Notes: generated by a model from the letters alone, not told the origin. 64,000 nucleotides of DNA from Ulvibacter litoralis (GCF_900102055.1 NZ_FNBA01000002.1:806001-870000), one strand, 5' to 3'; positions 24,604 through 35,144 are shown, counted from the first letter of the stretch. Made by a program: numbers and translations.

Positions 24604-25296
24604 TTAAACTCTTCCTGCAATCCTGTCTTTAGCTAATTGTAGAATGATATGAAATTGATCTTCGAGGTTCATCTCGCTGTTATCAATTTCAATAGCATCT
24701 TTCGCTTTACGTAAAGGAGAATCCTCACGAGTGGTATCTATAGTATCTCTTTCTTGAACATTGTGTAAAACTTCAGCATAAGTAACAGCATCACCTCGCT
24801 CTATAAGTTCTTTATAGCGACGTGTAGCGCGTTGCTCGGCAGTAGCATTCATAAATATTTTAAGCTCAGCTGTTGGAAACACAACCGTTCCAATATCACG
24901 CCCATCCATAACAACACCTTTGCCCTCGCCCATTTTTTGTTGCTGGTCTACGAGTTTACTTCGTACTTCAGAAATAGTGGCAATCGGACTCACAAATTCG
25001 GAAACTTGCATGGTCCTAATTTGTTTCTCTACATTTCTACCATTCAGATGCATTTCTGCTTTTCCTTCGGAATTTTTTACAAATGTTAACGATATCTCTG
25101 GAAGGTGTTTGATAAGTTTGTCTGAATCGAAAGAAGTTTCAGAAATAAACCCTTTTTCAATAGCGTAGAGGGTAATGGCTCTATACATCGCACCACTGTC
25201 TACATACACGTATTCTAACCAGTCGGCCAATTGTTTGGCAACAGTGCTTTTTCCTGTAGATGAATAGCCGTCTATAGCAATCGTAATTTTCCCCAT
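24604..25296 (-). CDS. cmk: cytidylate kinase
   Basis: A 230-residue nucleoside monophosphate kinase phosphorylating CMP/dCMP. P-loop GYSSTGKST (10-18), the CMP-binding YVDSGAMYRA (about 30-39) and GRDIGTVVFP are diagnostic. Length is typical. Its ATG overlaps the stop of porQ by one base, so both are read from one message, a pairing common in flavobacteria. Confidence 0.95.
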   Translation of the reverse strand: MGKITIAIDGYSSTGKSTVAKQLADWLEYVYVDSGAMYRAITLYAIEKGFISETSFDSDKLIKHLPEISLTFVKNSEGKAEMHLNGRNVEKQIRTMQVSEFVSPIATISEVRSKLVDQQQKMGEGKGVVMDGRDIGTVVFPTAELKIFMNATAEQRATRRYKELIERGDAVTYAEVLHNVQERDTIDTTREDSPLRKAKDAIEIDNSEMNLEDQFHIILQLAKDRIAGRV

Positions 25297-26315
25297 TATT
25301 GAAGGTTTATATTAAGTCCGAAATAACTTGACGAAGCTGCCGTACTGTATTTTGAATAAGAATAACTTAATCGTAAATAATTAAATTTGACTGAAAATCC
25401 TGCACTAAGTCCAGCAAACGCACGTCTTTCTATAATTCGCAATTCTTCAGCTCTACGTATATTATATCCTAACCGAAGGTTAAAACCACTTTCTGGAAAA
25501 ATTTCTATTCCCAATACCATGTGTCGAAACGCATTGTCTATAAAATTGATTCGCTCTTCAGTCTCATTTCCTTCTAAATCGATCAATGACCGATTTGGAT
25601 TGGCGAAAGCAACATTCCATTGCTGCATATTTTCGAGGGTGAAGTGCCAACGAATTGGAATGTTTTGAAGTGTTTGAGAAACTCCAAAAATCAACTCAAA
25701 AGGTAATTTTTCTAATTGGGTGTCGTAAGGTGTTAATTGAGTCCCTACGTTTCTTGCGACTCCAGAAATATTCAAATCCCAATCTTCATAAACATACATC
25801 ACACCTATATCTAAAGCCACTCCAAAAGAAGAATAGCTTTCTAAATGAGACGAGATAAATTTCAGATTTCCTCCAACATGAAAATTGGTAAATGCTATAT
25901 TTCGGGCATGCCCAACAGACAAAGCGACTTCGCTACCGCTAAAAGTATCGGTTGCGTTCCCACCTTCGTCGTATCCGGCAAACTTTCCGTAGTTAACATA
26001 GGTAATACCTGTATGAAGCACTTGCGTACGACGGTCCCACAAATAGGCGTAGGCAGCCGAACCATAACTTACATCTCCTATATAATTATTGTAATTTAAG
26101 GACAACTGATTGTCCATTTCAGGATTGATACTCGCTGGGTTGAACAATGCTTGTGTAGGATCGTAATCGTAATTCGTAATAATTTTTCCTCCTAAGGCAG
26201 CTTGCCTGGGTGAATTTACAAGGTTTAGAAACTGATATGTTGTTCGTCCTCCCACCTGTGCCATGAGCGTGGTAGTAATAAGTGAGATAAATAAGAATAA
26301 AACCTTTTGGTTCAT
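25296..26315 (-). CDS. porQ: type IX secretion system protein PorQ
   Basis: A 339-residue outer-membrane beta-barrel with a cleavable signal (MNQKVLFLFISLITTTLMAQ). The mature start VGGRTTYQFLNLVNSPRQAALGG is the typical PorQ opening, and many alternating amphipathic strands follow, ending in an aromatic residue region (SYFGLNINLQ). PorQ acts with PorU/PorV/PorZ at the cell surface during T9SS export and A-LPS attachment of cargo. A T9SS cargo protein is encoded at 52675. Confidence 0.88.
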   Translation of the reverse strand: MNQKVLFLFISLITTTLMAQVGGRTTYQFLNLVNSPRQAALGGKIITNYDYDPTQALFNPASINPEMDNQLSLNYNNYIGDVSYGSAAYAYLWDRRTQVLHTGITYVNYGKFAGYDEGGNATDTFSGSEVALSVGHARNIAFTNFHVGGNLKFISSHLESYSSFGVALDIGVMYVYEDWDLNISGVARNVGTQLTPYDTQLEKLPFELIFGVSQTLQNIPIRWHFTLENMQQWNVAFANPNRSLIDLEGNETEERINFIDNAFRHMVLGIEIFPESGFNLRLGYNIRRAEELRIIERRAFAGLSAGFSVKFNYLRLSYSYSKYSTAASSSYFGLNINLQ

Positions 26316-26434
26316 TGAGACGATATACCTTTTCCTGAATTTAAAACGAATGCAAGTATAATTTATTTTCGGCGTACTAAAAAGAGTTTCATTAATTAGT
26401 AAACCATATCAATTCCTGCGTTGTAAAAGGGATT

Positions 26435-26468
26435 AAAAAAAATCCGCTCTCTAATAACGAGAGCGGAT
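26435..26468 (-). terminator. terminator of lon
   Basis: ATCCGCTCTC (26442-26451) pairs with GAGAGCGGAT (26459-26468), 10 bp with a 7-nt loop, followed by a T-run on the minus strand. Confidence 0.9.
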
Positions 26469-26481
26469 GTATCTGTTTAGA

Positions 26482-28932
26482 TTACAGTTTTTTAGCGTTT
26501 TTAACTTTCTCTTTAGTGAGCGCTAATGAAAGGACATCGCTCATTTCTTTTACGTAATGAAATTTTAATCCTTTTAAATATTCTGGCTTAATTTCATCGA
26601 TGTCACGCTTATTGTCTTCGCACAATAAAATTTCTTTAATTCGAGCACGTTTCGCAGCCAATATTTTTTCTTTAATTCCGCCAACAGGCAATACTTTACC
26701 ACGTAACGTAATCTCTCCTGTCATCGCAATGCTCTTTTTCACTTTGCGTTGCGTAAACAAGGAAACTAATGACGTTAGCATCGTAATACCAGCACTCGGA
26801 CCATCTTTAGGTGTTGCTCCTTCTGGCACGTGAATGTGTACATTATACTTATCGAACACTTCAGGATCTACTCCTAATAATTCGGCATTCGACTTAATAT
26901 ACTCCATGGCAAGGGTTGCCGACTCTTTCATTACTTTTCCAAGGTTTCCTGTCATGTTCAGCAATCCTTTTCCTTTTGAAAGTGTCGATTCTATAAATAA
27001 GATGTCACCTCCTACTCGTGTCCAAGCCAGTCCTGTAACCACACCTGCTACATCATTATTTTCATATTTATCGCGTTCCAATCGTGGTGCGCCTAATACT
27101 TCCACAATAATATCGTTGGTTATTTTTACGGTGTACTCTTCTTCCATTGCAATGTTCATAGCCGCATACCGCACCATTTTGGCAATTTGCTTCTCTAAAC
27201 TACGCACACCGCTCTCACGCGTATATCCTTCCACGATTTTTTCTAACTGTGGCTTCGGAATTTGTAAGTGTTCTTTCTTTAAACCGTGTTCTTCTAATTG
27301 CTTCGGAAGTAAATGTCGTTTTGCTATTTCTACTTTCTCTTCAATCGTATATCCTGAAACATTAATAATTTCCATTCGGTCTCGCAATGCTGGTTGAATG
27401 GTACTTAAACTATTTGAAGTTGCGATAAACATTACTTTAGAAAGGTCGAAACCTAGCTCTAAAAAGTTATCGTAAAAAGCATTGTTTTGTTCTGGATCTA
27501 ATACTTCTAACATGGCTGAAGAAGGATCTCCCTGACTTCCCACAGAAAGCTTATCAATTTCATCCAATACAAAAACTGGATTGCTAGTTTTTACTTTCTT
27601 TAAACTTTTAATGATACGTCCAGGCATAGCTCCAATATACGTTTTACGATGTCCGCGGATTTCTGCTTCATCACGTAAACCTCCTAAGGAAATACGTACA
27701 TACTTTCTGCCTAAAGCTTCGGCTATAGACTTTCCTAACGATGTTTTACCCACCCCTGGAGGTCCGTACAAACAAAGTATAGGTGACTTCATGTCATTTC
27801 GAAGTTTCAATACTGCCAAATATTCGATGATTCGTTTTTTAACATCATCCAATCCAAAATGATCTCTGTCAAGAATTTTACGAGCGCGTTTCAAGTCAAA
27901 TTTATCAACACTAAACTCATTCCATGGTAAGTCTAAAATCAAATCTAAGTAGCTTCGTTGAATGCTATATTCGGCTACTTGCGGATTCATACGTTGTAAC
28001 TTTGCTAGCTCTTTATCGAAATGCTCACCAACTTCTTTGTTCCAGCTTTTAGATTTTGCACGTACACGCATGGCTTCTATTTCCTCTTCGGAAGAAGACC
28101 CACCCAATTCTTCTTGAATGGTTTTCATTTGTTGGTGCAAGAAGTATTCACGCTGTTGTTGGTTGATATCGCTATGAACCTTTGAATGAATATCATTGCG
28201 TAATGATAACTTCTGAAGCTCTAAGTTCATGTACTTAAGCGTTTCCATGGCACGATCCATCAAACTGCTTATTTCTAACAACTCTTGTTTTTCCTTTACT
28301 GAAATATTCAAGTTAGAAGACACAAAGTTGATTAAGAAAGCATCGCTTTTAATGTTCTTGATGGCGAATGAAGCTTCCGTAGGTATCGTCGGACTGTCCT
28401 TAATAATGTCTAATGCAAGTTTCCGAATCGATTTAATCACCTCTTTAAACTCGGCGCTATCCTTTGCAGGCTTCGCTTCGGCTACATCTGTAATCGTTGC
28501 CGTTATATACGGCTCACTGGTAAGTACTTCCGAAACCTTAAAACGTTTGGTTCCTTGAATAATAACCGTTGTATTTCCGTCAGGCATTTTTAAAACCCGT
28601 AGAATTTTTGCAACGGTTCCCGTAGTATTAATATCTTCAATACCTGGTTCTTCTTTTTCTTCTTCTTTTTGCGAAACAACCCCAATAATCTTACTTCCTT
28701 TATTGGTTTCATTAATCAGTTTGATCGATTTATCACGTCCCGCAGTAATTGGAATAATAACTCCTGGGAATAATACGGTGTTACGCAAAGGTAAAATAGG
28801 AAGTACCTCTGGCAATTCTTCTTTGTCCATAGCATCTTCATCTTCATTTGTCATTAAGGGAATAAAATCTGCATCACCTTGTAAGTCTTGAAATGACAAA
28901 CTGTCTATTGATGTTAATTTTGATTTAGTCAT
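26482..28932 (-). CDS. lon: ATP-dependent protease La
   Basis: An 816-residue LonA protease. The amino-terminal substrate-binding domain (about 43-245) is followed by the AAA+ module with Walker [10 protein letters not shown] (390-398) and Walker B VFVLDEID, and the protease domain with the Ser-Lys dyad S713 (KDGPSAG) and K756 (GGIKEK). It degrades damaged and regulatory cytosolic proteins. All parts are present and length is typical. It has its own terminator and a 381-nt divergent upstream region. Confidence 0.97.
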   Translation of the reverse strand: MTKSKLTSIDSLSFQDLQGDADFIPLMTNEDEDAMDKEELPEVLPILPLRNTVLFPGVIIPITAGRDKSIKLINETNKGSKIIGVVSQKEEEKEEPGIEDINTTGTVAKILRVLKMPDGNTTVIIQGTKRFKVSEVLTSEPYITATITDVAEAKPAKDSAEFKEVIKSIRKLALDIIKDSPTIPTEASFAIKNIKSDAFLINFVSSNLNISVKEKQELLEISSLMDRAMETLKYMNLELQKLSLRNDIHSKVHSDINQQQREYFLHQQMKTIQEELGGSSSEEEIEAMRVRAKSKSWNKEVGEHFDKELAKLQRMNPQVAEYSIQRSYLDLILDLPWNEFSVDKFDLKRARKILDRDHFGLDDVKKRIIEYLAVLKLRNDMKSPILCLYGPPGVGKTSLGKSIAEALGRKYVRISLGGLRDEAEIRGHRKTYIGAMPGRIIKSLKKVKTSNPVFVLDEIDKLSVGSQGDPSSAMLEVLDPEQNNAFYDNFLELGFDLSKVMFIATSNSLSTIQPALRDRMEIINVSGYTIEEKVEIAKRHLLPKQLEEHGLKKEHLQIPKPQLEKIVEGYTRESGVRSLEKQIAKMVRYAAMNIAMEEEYTVKITNDIIVEVLGAPRLERDKYENNDVAGVVTGLAWTRVGGDILFIESTLSKGKGLLNMTGNLGKVMKESATLAMEYIKSNAELLGVDPEVFDKYNVHIHVPEGATPKDGPSAGITMLTSLVSLFTQRKVKKSIAMTGEITLRGKVLPVGGIKEKILAAKRARIKEILLCEDNKRDIDEIKPEYLKGLKFHYVKEMSDVLSLALTKEKVKNAKKL

Positions 28933-29313
28933 ATAGTAGATTGAGACATTGTGTCACAAATACGAGCAACACAATGGTATGATTTAAAATTTTCTTTTTC
29001 TTTTTCTTTCAATATTGCTGAAAAACAGTAGGTTTTCTACCCTTCTTCCCTACTATGATTCAAGAGTTGTGCCATACCCTGTCAAGCCAAGAAGCGCTTT
29101 TGTAACGAAACATTTTTATAAGGTCGTTATGATTTCAGAAGCCATTAAATTTCTATAATCAACAACAACTTCTGAAGGATAAAACGTTCCGAAGTAATAA
29201 AAATAATACACAGACAAACAGTAGTTTACAAACTATTTTCAAAAATAAAGCAACACAAGTGTAACAATCTTTCACTTCTGCTATCTTTATAACAAACCAT
29301 ACCAATTCATTTT
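28933..29313. other. 381-nt divergent intergenic region between lon and the ECF sigma gene
   Basis: No coding frame longer than a 16-codon ATG frame near 29056. A TATCTTTA at about 29280-29287, one base from the -7 consensus, may serve the sigma gene. No terminator, repeat or structured RNA was recognised; AACGA and TCGTT around 29103-29128 could form only a weak hairpin. Confidence 0.5.
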
Positions 29314-29871
29314 TTGACACTAACCAAACAAAATATAGAATCACTGCTCGTTCTTTGTAAAAAAGGGAATCAATTGGCACAACTGGAGGTCTATAATCGC
29401 TATCAAGGAGCCATGTATAATGTAGCCCTACGTATTGTAAAAGATACTGCGGAAGCGGAAGATATTATGCAAGAATCTTTTTTAACGGCTTTTAATAAGC
29501 TAGATACATTTAAAGGTAATGCCGCATTTGGAGCTTGGTTGAAACGAATTGTAATTAATAATGCAATTACTCAGTATAAAAAATCACAACGTTTTGTGAC
29601 AATTCCAGACCAAGGATTGGCAGACGAAGCGGTTGAAGAATCTTACGATGGGATTTCTGAAGAAGATTATACGCAGGTAAAAGCAACCGAAGCGCTTCGG
29701 TGTTTAAATTCGTTACACGATAATTACCGTCGGGTATTGACCTTGCATTTAATTGAAGGATTTGATTACGAGGAAATATGTGAAATCTTACAAATTAGTT
29801 ATGCCAATTGTAGAACATTGATTTCACGAGGAAAAGAAAGTTTACGAAACAAATTAAAAGTTACACAATGA
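29314..29871 (+). CDS. ECF-type RNA polymerase sigma factor
   Basis: 185 residues. Region 2 (AEDIMQESFLTAFNKLDTFKGNAAFGAWLKRIVINNAI) and region 4 (YRRVLTLHLIEGFDYEEICEILQISYANCRTLISRGKE, a helix-turn-helix) are clear. It directs RNA polymerase to a stress or envelope regulon. The start is TTG at 29314; no in-frame ATG exists upstream of region 2. Its stop overlaps the ATG of the next gene (ATGA), the usual sigma/anti-sigma coupling. Confidence 0.9.
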   Translation: MTLTKQNIESLLVLCKKGNQLAQLEVYNRYQGAMYNVALRIVKDTAEAEDIMQESFLTAFNKLDTFKGNAAFGAWLKRIVINNAITQYKKSQRFVTIPDQGLADEAVEESYDGISEEDYTQVKATEALRCLNSLHDNYRRVLTLHLIEGFDYEEICEILQISYANCRTLISRGKESLRNKLKVTQ

Positions 29872-30413
29872 AAAAAGATGCCATAGACAAATTGTTTGGA
29901 GATTTGGAGGGTAGTTTCGATGTACACGAAACCCCTACTGGACATCAAAAACGATTTTTAGATCGGTTAAATGAAGTTGAAAAACCTTCAGAAAAAAAGC
30001 GAGGATGGTGGAAACCCCTTTCTATAGCGGCTTCTATCGCAGTTCTAATTGCTATTGGAAGTACTTCTTTGAAAACAATACCTTCAGAAAAAGACCTTGC
30101 AAGTGTATCGCCAGAAATGATGCAAACACAATCTTTTTTTACCACCACCATTACTGAAGAATTACAAAAACTGAAAAAGATTACAGCGCCAGAAACGCAA
30201 CAACTCGTGAACGACGCGTTGAAACAAATGGACATTCTTGAAAAAGAGTACAAAATACTTAAAACTGATCTTGCCGTAAGCGGTAACGACAAACGCGTCA
30301 TCTATGCGATGATTTCAAATTTTCAGAATCGTATCAACCTCTTACAACAAGTAGTAGAAAAAATAGAAGAAATTAAAACACTTAAAGCCTATCGAAATGA
30401 AATTACACTATAA
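29868..30413 (+). CDS. single-pass membrane protein, likely anti-sigma factor
   Basis: 181 residues: a cytosolic amino-terminal part (1-48), one transmembrane helix (about 50-68, PLSIAASIAVLIAIGS) and a helical periplasmic part rich in Gln/Lys/Glu with coiled-coil character. The position directly after an ECF sigma gene with a 4-nt overlap supports an anti-sigma role. It lacks the zinc-type HxxxCxxC motif and does not match a named anti-sigma family I can identify. Confidence 0.72.
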   Translation: MKKDAIDKLFGDLEGSFDVHETPTGHQKRFLDRLNEVEKPSEKKRGWWKPLSIAASIAVLIAIGSTSLKTIPSEKDLASVSPEMMQTQSFFTTTITEELQKLKKITAPETQQLVNDALKQMDILEKEYKILKTDLAVSGNDKRVIYAMISNFQNRINLLQQVVEKIEEIKTLKAYRNEITL

Positions 30414-31488
30414 AACACTTATACTCCTTCTTTGCATTCCTTTTATGGTTGCTGCAAATCACACTAAGTTTGGAGGCAAATACACCAAAGAAAAAACGGT
30501 AAAGAAAGACTTTACGGTAAACAAAGACGCGCTGTTGAAAGTGCAAAACAGTTATGGGAACATTGATATTGTTACGTGGACTGAAAACAGAATTGCTATA
30601 GAAGTGCAAATTAAAACCAACTCCGATAACGAAGCAAAAGCACAACAAAAGCTAGATGAAATTTCAATTAGCTTTTCTGGAAGCCCTTCTCAAGTTACGG
30701 CTGTAACAGAGTTTAACAAGAAAAAAAGCACGTCTTGGAGCTTTTGGGGCGATAGCAACAACAATAATGTGGCTATGGAAATTAACTACATAATTAAAAT
30801 GCCTATCAGTAATCTTGTAAACCTTAGTAACGATTATGGAGCTATTAGCATAGACAAATTAGAAGGAACTGCCATTATTAAATGTGATTACGGACAATTG
30901 ATTTTAGGTGAACTTCGAGGAGAAAACAACCTTCTAACCTTTGATTACACGAGCAAATCGAGTATTGGGTATATGAAAAGTGGAAAGATAAATGCGGACT
31001 ACTCAGGATTCACCTTAGAGAAAGCAGGAACTGTAGATCTAATAGCCGATTACACGCAGTCTGAAATTATAAAAGCTAGAGATATTACATTTAACTGTGA
31101 TTATGGTAAAATAGAAATTGGAGAAGCGGTACATATTGATGGACGTGGCGATTATGTTACCAATCGTATCGGTACCGTTTCAGGATCATTACAATTAAAT
31201 GCCGATTATGGTTCTATTAAAGTGGAACGGTTAACAGAAACGGCTAAAAACGTAAATATTATTGGAGATTACACCGGAATTAAACTTGGTTTTGCTCCAA
31301 ACTACCACTTCAACTTTTTGGTAGAACTTAGCTATGCAAGTCTTAACGAAGATGCTAGTGTTACTATTTTAAATTCGATAAATGAACATAGTACAAAACG
31401 CTATTCTGGTTTCCACGGAAAAAAAGATTCGGGGAATACGATTAAAATCACATCAGATTACGGAGGTGTTACCTTTACAGAAAAATAA
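30397..31488 (+). CDS. exported beta-solenoid-like repeat protein (DUF4097-like)
   Basis: 363 residues with a signal peptide (MKLHYKTLILLLCIPFMVAA). From about residue 140 to the end, a D-Y-(G/S/T) motif recurs roughly every 20 residues (NDYGAISI, CDYGQLIL, FDYTSKSS, ADYSGFTL, ADYTQSEI, CDYGKIEI, GDYVTNRI, ADYGSIKV, GDYTGIKL, SDYGGVTF), about ten rungs, as in a parallel beta-helix. It overlaps the anti-sigma-like gene by 17 nt, so it belongs to the same operon. Probably a periplasmic or surface adhesin-like protein. Confidence 0.75.
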   Translation: MKLHYKTLILLLCIPFMVAANHTKFGGKYTKEKTVKKDFTVNKDALLKVQNSYGNIDIVTWTENRIAIEVQIKTNSDNEAKAQQKLDEISISFSGSPSQVTAVTEFNKKKSTSWSFWGDSNNNNVAMEINYIIKMPISNLVNLSNDYGAISIDKLEGTAIIKCDYGQLILGELRGENNLLTFDYTSKSSIGYMKSGKINADYSGFTLEKAGTVDLIADYTQSEIIKARDITFNCDYGKIEIGEAVHIDGRGDYVTNRIGTVSGSLQLNADYGSIKVERLTETAKNVNIIGDYTGIKLGFAPNYHFNFLVELSYASLNEDASVTILNSINEHSTKRYSGFHGKKDSGNTIKITSDYGGVTFTEK

Positions 31489-31543
31489 TTAAATCAACAT
31501 CAATCATAGAAGTCGGCTGACTTCAAAACTAAAACAATCCACT

Positions 31544-32275
31544 ATGAAAACATTAGTAAAAATCACCTTAGCAGTAGGTATTACACTTTTTAGCATTTCT
31601 GAAAGCTATGCGCAATTTGGAAATAAAAAGATAAAAGGAAACGGAAACGTAACCACTAAAACTGTCAACACTCAAGATTATGACGAAATTAGAGTCATTG
31701 GGTCTTTAGACGTTCATTTAGAACGGGGAAATGAAGGAAGCATCACAGTTACGACAGATTCGAACATTCAAGAATACATTGTGGTTGAAGTGGAGAACAA
31801 TTCATTAAAAATTAGAGTCCAAAAAAATATAAATGTATCTACAAATAAGGGAATTCATGTTACAGTTCCATTTGAAACAATTTCTAGTGTTTCCCTTACA
31901 GGTTCTGGTGATGTGAACACAAAAGACACTATTAAAACCGATTCTTTCAATGCGTCTGTTACAGGATCGGGCGATGTTACTTTAGACGTTACTAGTACCA
32001 ATATTGATGCGAAAGTAATAGGCTCTGGCGACTTAACCATTTCAGGAAAAACAAAATCTTTAGAAGTAAAAGTTACCGGAAGTGGTGATTTTAAGGGAAA
32101 AGGACTAAAAGCAGAAAACACACAAGCCTATGTTTCTGGTTCTGGTGACATTGTTGTGTTAGCTTCAAAAAGTATTAAAGCACGTGTCAATGGATCGGGC
32201 GATATTGAATACTCAGGAAATCCAGATACGGCAGACACCAAAGTATTAGGATCGGGTTCTATATCTCCTCGTTAG
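31544..32275 (+). CDS. head GIN domain (DUF2807) protein
   Basis: 243 residues with signal peptide (ends SISESYAQ). The domain starts IKGNGNVTTKTVNTQDYDEIRVIGSLDVHLERG and continues with seven GSG(D/S) turns about 20 residues apart, a beta-helical 'adhesin-like' repeat. DUF2807 proteins are frequently encoded with ECF sigma/anti-sigma pairs in Bacteroidota; function is unknown. It follows the previous repeat protein by 55 nt and ends at a strong terminator, closing the four-gene unit. Confidence 0.85.
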   Translation: MKTLVKITLAVGITLFSISESYAQFGNKKIKGNGNVTTKTVNTQDYDEIRVIGSLDVHLERGNEGSITVTTDSNIQEYIVVEVENNSLKIRVQKNINVSTNKGIHVTVPFETISSVSLTGSGDVNTKDTIKTDSFNASVTGSGDVTLDVTSTNIDAKVIGSGDLTISGKTKSLEVKVTGSGDFKGKGLKAENTQAYVSGSGDIVVLASKSIKARVNGSGDIEYSGNPDTADTKVLGSGSISPR

Positions 32276-32296
32276 CAATCTGTTTTCTTCGGAAAT

Positions 32297-32336
32297 AAAA
32301 AAAGCCCTCTTACTGTGTGTAAGAGGGCTTTTTTTT
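32297..32336 (+). terminator. terminator of the sigma-factor operon
   Basis: AAAGCCCTCTTA (32301-32312) pairs with TAAGAGGGCTTT (32320-32331) around a 7-nt loop, followed by T's; the A-run upstream makes it bidirectional for the convergent gene at 32356. Confidence 0.92.
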
Positions 32337-32355
32337 ATATAGTTTTTAATAAATG

Positions 32356-33771
32356 TTACGGATTGATAACCGCTTCAAAACTACCGTTTGTAATTTCGTA
32401 TGTTGTTGGATCTGCTCCTGAAACATCTATCGCTGTATATGTGAACGTTCCTTCAATCTCTCCAGTGGTTAGATCGTAACTTGTAATCGTTAACGTTCCT
32501 GGATCTGAAGCAAATTCAGAAGCACCACCATTCGGACTGTAGATTCCAATTTTTTCATCCCCTGTAGCAAGCACAGAACTCATAGGGTACGACCCTACTT
32601 CAATATCGATTGGGAAAGCCAATGAAAGTGTTTCTCCACCTGCACTAGATTCAATAGAAACGATTTCTGTTCCACTAAACAAGGTATAGTTTAATACAAT
32701 TGTTTCAGACTCATACTCAACACCATCTATTTCTGCAGAAAAAGGATTTGGACCACTTCCTGGAATTCCAGGAAAATGGACAGTAAAAGCACCTTCAGTA
32801 ACAGAAACAACAGTTGGATCAACTCCTAATGGGTCTGTAGCTGTAAATGAGAATGTCGCTTCTATAATACCTTCTTCCGTATCAAATTCGGTAATTGTAA
32901 TCGTTCCAGGATTCGAAGTTAAGTTCTCCCCTCCTGTGTTTGAGTTGTACAATGCTATTACGTCTGTTCCATCTGAAATATTTTCCATATCGAAAGTTCC
33001 TTCGCCTAAAAACAATGGTAAATCAATACGAATAGTTGCGTTATCTGAAGTTCTCGCTATAATTTTCACCATATCAACTCCTCCAACCATAGATAAAGTT
33101 GTTGTAATTGTATCTTCTACAAACTCATTCATTTCAACAAGCGCGTAGAATTCGTCTACAGGATCACCTGTACCTGTTCCACCACCACCTGAACCAGTAT
33201 CATCAATTGTATAAGGAATAGTGTTAAACGCACCCGGTGTTACTGAAATAGTTTCAATCACAGGATCTCCGTTTCCATCCAATACTGGCTGACCTGTAGC
33301 ATCAAGTTGAACTCGTTTTCCGATAAAACTAAAAGTACCAGAGATTGTTAAGTCAACAGTATTTAAGTCAGTAAGTGTTAATTGTCCCGATCCTCCTAAG
33401 TCTCCAGAAGAAACATACGGATTGGTTGTTGCTTCAACGTCGAAGTAACGTGCAGCATTTATAGTTGCTGGTCCAGCGATTAGATTAAAAGGACCTACTG
33501 CTGTAACATCTTCAGCAGATAATGTAATACTCTCTCCTGTACTCTCAATTAAACCTGTAATTACAAGAACATTTTCAGTGGTTAAAGTGGCCCCAGCAAT
33601 ACTCGCTACAAACTCTTCACCATCTATTTGGGCCAAAAATTGACCTTCTTCAGCCAGTCCTGGATCTCCTTGTTGTGGAAATGTGCCTTCTAATGGCTCG
33701 TCTGTACAAGCTGTAAAATTAAGTGCTAAAAGGGCAACTAAAGCCCAATTAAAGAGTATAAATTTCTTCAT
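32356..33771 (-). CDS. lipoprotein with three DUF6252-like repeats
   Basis: I start at the ATG 33769-33771, which gives a lipoprotein signal (MKKFILFNWALVALLALNFTAC) followed by TDEPLEG. Three domains of about 125 residues follow, each opening with F-x-A-(Q/L/E)-(I/V)-x-x-x-E-(F/Y) and closing with an EGTFTYTA...NGSF type strand; a Gly/Thr-rich linker (SGGGGTGTG) lies after the first. DUF6252 domains are known only as flavobacterial secreted modules. Likely envelope or surface lipoprotein with a structural or binding role; not further assignable. Confidence 0.75.
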   Translation of the reverse strand: MKKFILFNWALVALLALNFTACTDEPLEGTFPQQGDPGLAEEGQFLAQIDGEEFVASIAGATLTTENVLVITGLIESTGESITLSAEDVTAVGPFNLIAGPATINAARYFDVEATTNPYVSSGDLGGSGQLTLTDLNTVDLTISGTFSFIGKRVQLDATGQPVLDGNGDPVIETISVTPGAFNTIPYTIDDTGSGGGGTGTGDPVDEFYALVEMNEFVEDTITTTLSMVGGVDMVKIIARTSDNATIRIDLPLFLGEGTFDMENISDGTDVIALYNSNTGGENLTSNPGTITITEFDTEEGIIEATFSFTATDPLGVDPTVVSVTEGAFTVHFPGIPGSGPNPFSAEIDGVEYESETIVLNYTLFSGTEIVSIESSAGGETLSLAFPIDIEVGSYPMSSVLATGDEKIGIYSPNGGASEFASDPGTLTITSYDLTTGEIEGTFTYTAIDVSGADPTTYEITNGSFEAVINP

Positions 33772-33821
33772 AAGTAGTTGTTTGCTTTTCTTATAACGCA
33801 AACTTAAAGAAAAATTGTTTA

Positions 33822-35144
33822 TTAATTCATTTTTCTTGGTACTCTCAATAGTAAAATGACACCAATAACAAAAAATAAAACGAAAAATAATATCGCGTAT
33901 CGAATACTACCCGTAAGTTGGGCGACATATCCATAGCTTAACATTCCTATTACAATTCCTATTTTTTCTGAAACATCATAAAAACTAAAATAAGAGGCTG
34001 TATCGATTGCATCTTCAGGAAGAAACTTTGAATACGTAGATCTTGACAAAGATTGAATTCCTCCCATTACGAGTCCTACAAAGGCTGCGGTTATGTAAAA
34101 TTCATTCGGAGTTGTAATGGTATAAGCAAACACACAAATGCAAATCCAAATGATATTTAAAACGATAAGCACTTTTATGTTTCCGAATTTTGCGGAAGAG
34201 CGAGATGTAATAAAAGCACCTAGAACCGCTACCAATTGTATTAGCAATATGCTTACTATTAATCCTGTTGTTGCATTTGTATCTCCCCAATCTAATTCTT
34301 CAATCCCGAAATAAGTCGCCACCAACATAATAGTTTGTACCGCCATACTATACACGAAAAAAGCCCCTAAATATCGTTTAAGAGGTATGTTTTGCTTGAT
34401 TTTATTCCAAATAAGTTTTAACTCTTTAAATCCATTAAACAACACGTTTTTAGTGAATTTTTCTTTTTTGTTTCCCTTCGGAAGGTGATAATAGGTGTAT
34501 TGACTAAAACCAATCCACCACAAACCTGTAAGCACAAATGAAAATCGCGTTGGAAAGTTTTCACTTTCAAAACCAAATAACTCATACTTCATAATCATTA
34601 CCAAACAGATTATTAGTAATACAACACTCCCAATATATCCTAAAGAATATCCCTTTGCACTAATTTTATCTTGTTGTTCTTTAAAAGCAATGTCTGGCAG
34701 GTATGAATTGTAAAACACCAAACTTTCCCAAAAACCGATTAATGCAAAGAAATAACACAACAAGCCAAACCATAAAAATTCCATAGAGAACCAATAGAGT
34801 CCGATACAGGAAGAAGCGCCTAAGTAGCAGAAAAACTTCATAAACATTTTCTTATTCCCAACGTAATCGGCAATACCACTTAACAGCGGACTTAAAATTG
34901 AAACGACTAAAAAGGCAGCAGCTGTTACAAAACTAATTAATGTGTCATTATTAAAGTCGAACCCCAAAAAAGACACCGTATCATTTATAATTGTACCCTT
35001 TTCATCTTTTAAGATAGTTAAAGCACCATAAAAAATGGGAAATATAGCAGAAGCTATAACCAAACTATATACGGAGTTTGCCCAATCATAAAACGCCCAA
35101 GCATTCAGTAATTTTTTACTTCCCTTTGGTAAAATTTGACTCAT
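33822..35144 (-). CDS. MFS transporter, UMF1 type
   Basis: About 440 residues with twelve predicted helices. The start MSQILPKGSKKLLNAWAFYDWANSVYSLVI resembles the UMF1/Vps22-like MFS family (FYDWANSAY). The ATG at 35142-35144 is preferred over an upstream in-frame start because a transcription terminator lies between the two. The substrate is unknown; eukaryotic relatives are linked to amino-acid efflux from vacuoles. Confidence 0.85.
   Translation of the reverse strand: MSQILPKGSKKLLNAWAFYDWANSVYSLVIASAIFPIFYGALTILKDEKGTIINDTVSFLGFDFNNDTLISFVTAAAFLVVSILSPLLSGIADYVGNKKMFMKFFCYLGASSCIGLYWFSMEFLWFGLLCYFFALIGFWESLVFYNSYLPDIAFKEQQDKISAKGYSLGYIGSVVLLIICLVMIMKYELFGFESENFPTRFSFVLTGLWWIGFSQYTYYHLPKGNKKEKFTKNVLFNGFKELKLIWNKIKQNIPLKRYLGAFFVYSMAVQTIMLVATYFGIEELDWGDTNATTGLIVSILLIQLVAVLGAFITSRSSAKFGNIKVLIVLNIIWICICVFAYTITTPNEFYITAAFVGLVMGGIQSLSRSTYSKFLPEDAIDTASYFSFYDVSEKIGIVIGMLSYGYVAQLTGSIRYAILFFVLFFVIGVILLLRVPRKMN

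Noticed and set aside
29056-29106. A 16-codon frame upstream of the sigma gene as a leader peptide
   Set aside because: No attenuator-like stem follows and the frame is no longer than chance in this composition.
29314-32275. A polysaccharide-utilisation or SusCD-linked sigma system
   Set aside because: No SusC/SusD pair or FecR-type anti-sigma domain is encoded next to the sigma factor.
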